Origin: Limnohabitans sp.
GTDB taxonomy: Bacteria; Pseudomonadota; Gammaproteobacteria; Burkholderiales; Burkholderiaceae_C
Length of the DNA: 11,206 nt
Direction: 5' to 3'
NCBI GenBank assembly: GCA_023260735.1
Contig: JALQUL010000141.1
Span: 1-11,206 of the forward strand
The notes under the pieces are model-generated. The model was not told the DNA's origin. It made no database searches and saw only the letters and a list, made by a program, of their open reading frames with translations. Positions 6,233 through 11,206 of the stretch are shown piece after piece (position 1 is the stretch's first letter; every line of letters starts with the position of its first letter). A program made the translations under genes and the position numbers.

Positions 6233-7144
6233 ATGAGTTCTAAAGTAGTTCCCACAGAGCTACCACTGCCACCAGTGCCACTTGAGGACAGTAGTCCTCA
6301 AGTGGTGGATAATATTGCCTTGGCACGTCTTTATGGCGAGCCACTTTTCTCTATGCCCCGAGATCTGTATATACCTCCCGATGCTTTAGAGGTATTTTTA
6401 GATGCTTTTGAGGGGCCACTTGATCTTTTATTGTATTTAATTCGAAAACAAAATTTTAATATTCTAGATATTCCAATGGCCGGTTTGACTCGGCAATACT
6501 TGATTTATGTAGAAGAAATTCGAAGCCGTAATTTAGAGTTGGCTGCTGAATATTTGTTAATGGCAGCCATGCTGATTGAAATCAAATCTCGCATGCTTTT
6601 GCCAGTCAAGCCAAGTGCAGAAGGCGAAGAGGCCGAAGATCCAAGAGCTGAATTAGTACGTCGTTTAATGGAGTACGAGCGCATTAAATTAGCGGCTGCA
6701 GAAATTAATGCCTTGCCACAATTAGGGCGAGAGTTTGTAAAAGCTCAAATTTACATAGAGCAATCGCTTGAGCCACGTTTTCCTGATGTGGAGGTCTCAG
6801 AGTTGCAGCAAGCATGGGCTGATATTGTGCGTAGAGCCAAACTAGTACAGCATCACAAAATTAGCCGCGAAGAATTATCGGTGCGCGAGCATATGAGTTT
6901 GCTACTCAAAAAATTGCAGGGTCGTCGTTTTATCGAGTTTCAGGAGTTATTTGATCCAAGCAAAGGCCTTCCCACTGTAGTGGTGACCTTTATTGCGATG
7001 TTAGAGTTAGCAAAAGAAGTGTTAATTGAAATCACCCAACCCGAAGCTTTTGCGCCAATATATGTTCGCTTGGCTTTTACACCATCCAAGCCAAGTAGTG
7101 TCCTGGATGAGTTGATTTTTGAGCCAGAAACTGGGCTTGACTAA
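6233..7144 (+). CDS. scpA: Segregation and condensation protein A (kleisin)
   Basis: This 303-residue protein is the kleisin that bridges SMC heads together with ScpB during chromosome condensation and segregation. The N-terminal SMC-binding domain is clear from about 49 to 125: PPDALEVFLDAFEGPLDLLL, then RKQNFNILDIPM and ELAAEYLLMAAMLIEIKSRML. The acidic linker EGEEAEDPRAE is near 130-140, and the C-terminal winged-helix domain covers about 215-300. Residues 26-48, IALARLYGEPLF to DLYIPP, form the extra N-terminal segment I associate with Burkholderiales. The first 25 residues look variable, proline-rich and low-complexity, and their DNA holds a perfect 12-bp hairpin. There is no Shine-Dalgarno motif; translation is probably coupled to the DUF3460 gene 7 bp upstream. 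No scpB follows, because the next gene is convergent gpsA. Confidence 0.96.
   Translation: MSSKVVPTELPLPPVPLEDSSPQVVDNIALARLYGEPLFSMPRDLYIPPDALEVFLDAFEGPLDLLLYLIRKQNFNILDIPMAGLTRQYLIYVEEIRSRNLELAAEYLLMAAMLIEIKSRMLLPVKPSAEGEEAEDPRAELVRRLMEYERIKLAAAEINALPQLGREFVKAQIYIEQSLEPRFPDVEVSELQQAWADIVRRAKLVQHHKISREELSVREHMSLLLKKLQGRRFIEFQELFDPSKGLPTVVVTFIAMLELAKEVLIEITQPEAFAPIYVRLAFTPSKPSSVLDELIFEPETGLD
6278..6305 (+). repeat. Perfect 12-bp hairpin inside the scpA coding start
   Basis: CCACTTGAGGAC (6278-6289) and GTCCTCAAGTGG (6294-6305) are exact complements around an AGTA loop. Two further G-U type pairs could extend the base. It covers codons 16-25 of scpA (PLEDSSPQVV) and begins 45 nt after the ATG. 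A smaller competing stem is CACTG (6264-6268) with CAGTG (6273-6277). Confidence 0.8.
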
Positions 7145-7146
7145 AA

Positions 7147-8169
7147 TTAACTAATCTCGCCTGATGGGTCTCTGCCCATTAACATCGCCACTGCCTTTTC
7201 AGCACTCACCTGACCTTGTAACACTGCCACCACCGCTTTAGTAATGGGCATTTCTATTCCTAATTGCTGTGATCGTTGTAATACTTGATGCGCGCAGGCT
7301 ACGCCTTCGGCCACATGGCCTAGAGAGTTGACAGCTTCTTTTAGGCTTTGACCTTGAGCCAATAACAAACCTACTTGACGATTACGACTTAAATGACCAG
7401 TAGCAGTTAAGACTAAATCTCCTAAACCACTTAAGCCCATAAAGGTGTCACGGTCTGCACCTAAAGCCACACCTAATCGGGTCATTTCTGCAAGGCCTCG
7501 GGTGATAAGAGCGGCTCTCGCATTGAGCCCCAAATCAAGTCCGTCACACAATCCTGTAGCGATTGCCAAGACGTTTTTGACTGCACCACCCACCTCTACA
7601 CCAATCATATCGGGGTTGGCATAAACTCTTAAGCTGTGATTATGAAATGCTTGAACTAATAAATCAGTCACGTGCTTGTGCGGGCTGGCGGCAACTAAAG
7701 CAGTTGGTTGAGATAATGCCACTTCTTTGGCAAAACTAGGTCCACTTAAAACACCATACCTCATATCCGAGGACTGTGCATGCACTTGTTCAAACACCTC
7801 ATGACCTAATAAACCAAGGGCCATGGATTGCTCATGAGCTGGGGTATTTTCAAAACCCTTGCACAGCCAAACAATAGGTGCTTTTTGTTCTCCAATAGTC
7901 ACCAGCATAGAGCGTAAAGCGGCCATAGGGGTGGCCAAAATAATTAAGTCGCTTTGCAGTGCTAATTGTCGCGGGTTTTCACTGGAAAAATGTAATTGAG
8001 GAGATAAGGCAAGGTTCGCTAAATAACGTGAGTTACAAGACTCTCGGCGAATTTTTGCAATCAATTCTGCATCTCTGGCCCAAAGTGTGACTTGATGAGT
8101 TAAATGATGGGCTGCATTTTGAGCTAATGCCGTGCCCCAAGCGCCGGCTCCAAAAACTGCAATTTTCAT
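7147..8169 (-). CDS. gpsA: NAD(P)-dependent glycerol-3-phosphate dehydrogenase
   Basis: This 340-residue cytoplasmic enzyme reduces dihydroxyacetone phosphate to sn-glycerol-3-phosphate, the backbone of membrane phospholipids. The Rossmann nucleotide-binding motif opens the protein (GAGAWGTALA at 7-16). The substrate-binding stretch LSGPSFAKEVA is at 141-151 and the conserved lysine of the first domain is K104 (LCKGFE). The catalytic lysine is K198 in GGAVKNV, followed by GLSGLGDLVLTATG at 245-258 with D251, and the phosphate-contacting SRNRQVG at 261-267. The length equals that of the E. coli enzyme within a residue. Its stop lies 2 bp from that of convergent scpA. A strong terminator separates it from upstream secB, so it probably has its own promoter in 8170-8210, but no clear boxes or Shine-Dalgarno motif are visible there. 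Confidence 0.97.
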   Translation of the reverse strand: MKIAVFGAGAWGTALAQNAAHHLTHQVTLWARDAELIAKIRRESCNSRYLANLALSPQLHFSSENPRQLALQSDLIILATPMAALRSMLVTIGEQKAPIVWLCKGFENTPAHEQSMALGLLGHEVFEQVHAQSSDMRYGVLSGPSFAKEVALSQPTALVAASPHKHVTDLLVQAFHNHSLRVYANPDMIGVEVGGAVKNVLAIATGLCDGLDLGLNARAALITRGLAEMTRLGVALGADRDTFMGLSGLGDLVLTATGHLSRNRQVGLLLAQGQSLKEAVNSLGHVAEGVACAHQVLQRSQQLGIEMPITKAVVAVLQGQVSAEKAVAMLMGRDPSGEIS

Positions 8170-8210
8170 AATGATGTAAAAATAAGCAAAAATAGTAGAA
8201 CAAGAATCAA

Positions 8211-8248
8211 TAAAAAAGCCACTGTGCCGAATGGGGCATACAGTGGCT
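8211..8248 (-). terminator. Intrinsic terminator of secB
   Basis: Read on the minus strand, AGCCACTGT (8248-8240) pairs with ACAGTGGCT (8225-8217), extended by GCC/GGC after a 2-nt bulge, with a 6-nt loop. It is followed by six T (8217-8212). This is the clearest intrinsic terminator in the window. It has no T-run on the plus strand, so it acts on minus-strand transcripts from secB. Confidence 0.85.
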
Positions 8249-8285
8249 ACGCAGATTTTAAACCCTAAAGGGTGATATTGAAAAT

Positions 8286-8302
8286 TGCTTAAAAATTAAG
8301 CA
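8286..8302 (-). repeat. Small A/T hairpin over the secB stop codon
   Basis: TGCTTAA and TTAAGCA are perfect 7-bp complements with a 3-nt loop. The hairpin includes the secB stop codon (8296-8298). It may help protect the mRNA 3' end ahead of the main terminator at 8211-8248. Confidence 0.4.
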
Positions 8303-8754
8303 GATTTGCCTTCGCTATCGGCTGCGAGTTGTTGCTCGTACATCGCTTGGAAATTGATCTCAGCCATGTGTACAGGTGGAAAACCTGCGCGTTGAGTAAT
8401 ATCGGCTACGTTAGAACGTAAATAAGGATAAACGATTTGTGGGCAAGCAATACCCATAATCATGCCCATTTGACCTTCTGGAAAACCGTCTAATTCAAAA
8501 ATACCGGCTTGTTTGGCTTCTACTAAAAAAACTGTTTTTTCTTTGATTTTAGTTTGAACAGTCGCTCTAACAGTGACTTCGTATAAAGTACCACCTAAAG
8601 GCTCGGCTTCAACGCCTAATTGAATATCAACCGCCGGTTGCTCTTCTTCTAATAGAATGGCCGGTGAGTTTGGCTGTTCAAGTGAGGCTTCCTTCAAATA
8701 CACACGTCTAATTTGAAATACGGTTTCTTGTGCTTGTGTTTCTTGCTCAGCCAT
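8296..8754 (-). CDS. secB: Protein-export chaperone SecB
   Basis: This 152-residue cytoplasmic chaperone holds precursor proteins unfolded and hands them to SecA for export; it works as a tetramer. The length matches the family (E. coli 155). Family stretches are readable: FQIRRVYLKEASLEQPNSP near 13-31, the central LYEVTVRATV, VFLVEAKQAGIFEL, and CPQIVYPYLRSNVADI before GFPPVHMAEINFQAMY. The acidic C-terminal part fits SecA contact. The start is the only ATG before the conserved region and has no Shine-Dalgarno motif. It sits between dacB and gpsA on the same strand. The glutaredoxin gene that I associate with secB in Burkholderiales is not adjacent here. A terminator-like hairpin lies 19 nt upstream of the start. 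Confidence 0.97.
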   Translation of the reverse strand: MAEQETQAQETVFQIRRVYLKEASLEQPNSPAILLEEEQPAVDIQLGVEAEPLGGTLYEVTVRATVQTKIKEKTVFLVEAKQAGIFELDGFPEGQMGMIMGIACPQIVYPYLRSNVADITQRAGFPPVHMAEINFQAMYEQQLAADSEGKSA

Positions 8755-8773
8755 AATGTGTTTTTATATCCAT

Positions 8774-8801
8774 AAAAAACTACCCAAAAGAAAAAGAGTA
8801 G
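8774..8801 (-). terminator. Terminator-like hairpin just upstream of secB
   Basis: On the minus strand CTACTC (8801-8796) pairs with GGGTAG (8785-8780) with one G-U pair around a 10-nt loop, followed by six T (8779-8774). The stem is short. It could end dacB transcription, but it stops only 19 nt before the secB start, so it may instead act on secB transcripts. Confidence 0.4.
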
Positions 8802-8837
8802 CAGTCAAAAAATACCTGTAGAAGTCTAAAAAGACCC

Positions 8838-8857
8838 ATTACAGAACAAGCTGTAAT
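8838..8857 (-). repeat. Hairpin downstream of dacB
   Basis: ATTACAG and CTGTAAT are perfect 7-bp complements with a 6-nt loop, 22 nt after the dacB stop. On the minus strand a T5 run follows after GGGTC, itself part of a small GTCT/AGAC stem (8824-8835). It is an imperfect candidate terminator for dacB. Confidence 0.35.
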
Positions 8858-8879
8858 TATCACCTAAGCGGAGCCTAAT

Positions 8880-10370
8880 TTAAGGACTAGAGCGTTTTTT
8901 CTTCGTCTTAAATGCGACCAATTGAAGTTCCTCATCTTTTACTGCGTATTCAATTAAAGCATCTAATGCAGGCCTTGCCATAGAGGCATTATCATGATTA
9001 ATCATGCCCACCACAATATAACGTTTGCCACTACTGGCAATAGCATAACCAGCAATAGCGATCACATCTTTTAGTGTTCCTGTTTTCACAAACACCTTAC
9101 CAATGGCCGGACTATTTCCCAAGCGAGTGCCCATTATTTTGGCTGTGCCATCTATTCCTACTATGGGTAGTGATTGTAAAAAGATATTACCCTGAGGATG
9201 TAGGCTAGCCACTTTGAGCAATTGCGCCGCTGAACTAGCAGTGATTTTTTCGATTCGGCTAAGGCCAGAGCCATTTTCTAAAACGGGAGTAACAAACTGA
9301 CTACCTATCTTTTCTCGCCACCAACGATTGAGGTTTTGCCTTGCATTAATAAAATTAGTATTGGGATTATTTTCTAGGCCTAAGGTTAAAAAAACCTGTT
9401 GTGCCATCACATTATTGCTATATTTATTAACATCTTGAATGATGCTAGATAAAGGCAGTGAGGGGCCTTGATACAAAATTTGAGCCGTTTTTGGAGTGGT
9501 ATCAAATCTTACATTGCCTAACAACTCAATTTGCGAGTTTTGTAGCATGGCTTTTAGCACATGGGCGGCAAAAGCATCAGGATTAGGATACGCGATTGAC
9601 CAAGTACGTTCACCACAAGCAGCTGCATAGCTACCACCAAAGTGAATATCGCCATTGCTTAAAAAGAGTGGGGCTAATTGGGTTTTCCAATCGCTACATG
9701 CGCCACTACTTAACGGTACCGTGTTATCGACTTGCACATCGGCTAAGGGAGGAATTGATGTTATATTAGCTTTTGGGATGGGGTCAGAGTTATGAATATT
9801 AGGGTCGGGGGGGCTAAAGGTAAAAGTAATTGATTTGAAGTTAACCAATAATCCATCTGGTGTGGCGTTATAGGGTTTAAGTGGATCACCATCAAATTGA
9901 TTGGGATCACTGGCAGGCATTTGAAATGAAGAGCGGTCAAGGACTAAATCACCTTTAATCTGATGCAGACCAGCTTGTTTTAAAATCGAAAAGTCTTTTT
10001 CTATGCGCTCGACAACCCATTTGGGGTCGCCACTGCCTTTTATGACGAGGTTGCCATTTAACACGCCAGAATCAATTTTACCGTCGGCTAAAAACTGGGT
10101 TTTCCAAGTGTAATCTGGACCTAAATGCTCAAGGGCTGCAAAAGTGGTCACAATTTTCATGACTGATGCAGGTTGCATCATTTCATTTTCCCGAAATAGC
10201 AAACGTGGTACTTCGGTGTCAGAAAGCTCAGCCACGTAGGCACTCATGGCCTGAGTTGGCACGTTAGCGTTACGCAGTGCTTTTTGTACACTAATAGGTA
10301 AATTTTGTGCGTGAGCAAGTGCACACCAACTAGTCAATAAAGCAAGCCATGATAATTTTAAAAGTTGCAT
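8880..10370 (-). CDS. dacB: D-alanyl-D-alanine carboxypeptidase/endopeptidase (PBP4 type, peptidase S13)
   Basis: This 496-residue periplasmic enzyme removes the terminal D-Ala of peptidoglycan stem peptides and cuts D-Ala-meso-DAP cross-links. A signal peptide covers 1-21: KLSWLALLTSWCALAHA, with likely cleavage after AHA. The three penicillin-binding motifs are all intact: SVMK at 69-72 (nucleophile S69), SNN at 318-320 and KTG at 429-431. The large insertion between the first two motifs (about 95-290) is the extra domain of the S13 family. The length is close to E. coli PBP4 (477). It is divergent from tsaB and upstream of secB on the same strand. The start has no Shine-Dalgarno motif. A run of seven G on the plus strand (9807-9813) lies within codons for SPPDP. 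Confidence 0.96.
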   Translation of the reverse strand: MQLLKLSWLALLTSWCALAHAQNLPISVQKALRNANVPTQAMSAYVAELSDTEVPRLLFRENEMMQPASVMKIVTTFAALEHLGPDYTWKTQFLADGKIDSGVLNGNLVIKGSGDPKWVVERIEKDFSILKQAGLHQIKGDLVLDRSSFQMPASDPNQFDGDPLKPYNATPDGLLVNFKSITFTFSPPDPNIHNSDPIPKANITSIPPLADVQVDNTVPLSSGACSDWKTQLAPLFLSNGDIHFGGSYAAACGERTWSIAYPNPDAFAAHVLKAMLQNSQIELLGNVRFDTTPKTAQILYQGPSLPLSSIIQDVNKYSNNVMAQQVFLTLGLENNPNTNFINARQNLNRWWREKIGSQFVTPVLENGSGLSRIEKITASSAAQLLKVASLHPQGNIFLQSLPIVGIDGTAKIMGTRLGNSPAIGKVFVKTGTLKDVIAIAGYAIASSGKRYIVVGMINHDNASMARPALDALIEYAVKDEELQLVAFKTKKKRSSP

Positions 10371-10617
10371 AGCAGACCATTCAAAAGCGGGAATTAAAAT
10401 GTCAAAAATCTATTTATTTATATTAGCCTGCTATTGGAAATAAATGTTGATTTCAATCGCTTGAAAGTCATAATTGAGCTTATTTTTTGTATATTGTTAA
10501 AAAACCATGACACAAATTATCACTTAACACTTTAAAACCTTGAGTAAGCTCGTAATAAGCAGAAAAGAAGGGTTTGAATCTAGGATAATTAAGGCAGTTT
10601 TAACTTTTTCTTGCATT
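10371..10617. other. 247-bp divergent spacer between dacB and tsaB
   Basis: The spacer is AT-rich and must hold promoters for both divergent genes, but I found no convincing -35/-10 pair. A TTGACA on the minus strand (10413-10408) lies too close to the dacB start to fit a usual promoter. A GATAAT at 10584-10589 precedes tsaB without a good -35. No RNA gene or repeat was recognised. Confidence 0.4.
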
Positions 10618-11206
10618 ATGAATATTTTGGCCTTTGATACCAGTACAGAGACTTTATCGATTGCTTTGTCTGCCAATGGCCAACGCTACGTCCATCATTC
10701 AGAGGGTGGGGCAAAAGCCTCAAAAAGCTTATTAGGGCATATACATGAGTTGTTAACACAAGCTCAATTAAAAGTGGCAGATTTAGATCTTATTGCGTTT
10801 GGTGCTGGTCCTGGTTCTTTTACTGGTTTACGCACCGCTTGTGCGGCCGCTCAGGGTTTAGCCTACGCCTATCAAATTTCGGTTTTACCCATTAGTTGTT
10901 TGTTAGCCACTGCACAACAAGCATTCAACCAGACCCAAGCTAGCTACATTCAAGTAGTACTAGATGCTCGTATGTCAGAGGTCTATAGCAGTCAATATGA
11001 GTTCAAAAATAATCAATGGCATTGTTTGCAACAACCCCATACGGTAGCTCCTCAAGAGTTGCTACCTGTGGCACAAGCATTAGTAGCGGGTAATGCTTAT
11101 GCAGTTTATCAAGAGGCTTGGCAAAATACTACCGAGCATTTTTATGCATTACCATCTGCGTCAGCTATGTTAGATTTAGCCCCGGCCTTGTATGCCCAAG
11201 GCCAAG
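10618..11206 (+). CDS. tsaB: tRNA threonylcarbamoyladenosine biosynthesis protein TsaB (partial, 3' end cut)
   Basis: An open frame of 196 codons starts at the ATG 10618 and runs off the window. The protein begins MNILAFDTSTETLSIAL, the phosphate-binding fold of the ASKHA/YeaZ family, and carries the family signature GAGPGSFTGLR near 62-72 and VLDARMSEVY near 118-127. TsaB pairs with TsaD and TsaE to place the threonylcarbamoyl group on A37 of tRNAs reading ANN codons; TsaB itself is the non-catalytic partner. Family members are about 230 residues, so some 30-40 are missing. It is divergent from dacB. AAGG is about 25 nt upstream, too far to be a ribosome binding site. Confidence 0.94.
   Translation, partial: MNILAFDTSTETLSIALSANGQRYVHHSEGGAKASKSLLGHIHELLTQAQLKVADLDLIAFGAGPGSFTGLRTACAAAQGLAYAYQISVLPISCLLATAQQAFNQTQASYIQVVLDARMSEVYSSQYEFKNNQWHCLQQPHTVAPQELLPVAQALVAGNAYAVYQEAWQNTTEHFYALPSASAMLDLAPALYAQGQ

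Noticed and set aside
8296..10370. Gene loss at the secB locus because glutaredoxin is not adjacent
   Set aside because: Absence of grxC next to secB only shows a different gene order; it may be elsewhere in the genome.
10408..10413. Perfect TTGACA on the minus strand as a dacB -35
   Set aside because: The hexamers 16-18 bp downstream do not resemble a -10, and transcription would start at or beyond the dacB start codon.

Overview
The window looks like a stretch of a fairly AT-rich betaproteobacterial chromosome, most likely order Burkholderiales and possibly an Alcaligenaceae-like lineage. The reasons are a 67-codon DUF3460-type gene directly upstream of scpA, a ScpA with the extended N-terminus (IALARLYGEPLF, then DLYIPPDALEVF) that I associate with Burkholderiales homologues, and the secB-gpsA pair. 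This placement comes from remembered family features, not from a database search.

Layout, left to right. (1) An apparently intact IS5-family insertion sequence of 1179 bp (29-1207) carries a complete DDE transposase. It is clearly more GC-rich than its surroundings: a hand count gives 36/60 G+C at 301-360 and 24/60 at 2461-2520. Its right end lies 40 bp before the start codon of a LacI-family regulator. (2) A two-gene accessory unit follows: the LacI-type repressor (1248-2306) and a 12-helix MFS transporter with antiporter-like motifs (2335-3507). No sugar-degrading enzyme is present, so the substrate is unknown. (3) A 343-bp spacer contains four copies of a CCTACAA/TTGTAGG heptamer and ends in a terminator-like hairpin only 19 nt before metG. 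(4) metG (methionyl-tRNA synthetase), the DUF3460 gene and scpA (condensin kleisin) run on the plus strand. (5) gpsA, secB and dacB run on the minus strand; gpsA converges on scpA with 2 bp between the stop codons. A clear intrinsic terminator separates secB from gpsA. (6) Divergent from dacB, tsaB (tRNA t6A synthesis) starts at 10618 and is cut by the right edge.

Most of the genes are unconnected housekeeping functions: tRNA charging, chromosome segregation, phospholipid precursor synthesis, protein export, peptidoglycan remodelling and tRNA modification. I do not see a new multi-gene system. The points most worth checking are in non-coding or overlapping signals: the competing RNA pairings before metG, a perfect 12-bp hairpin inside the scpA coding start, terminator-like hairpins crowded against start codons in a region where Shine-Dalgarno motifs are almost absent, and the IS insertion at the lacI-type promoter. 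All pairings and counts were made by eye; no folding or search program was run.
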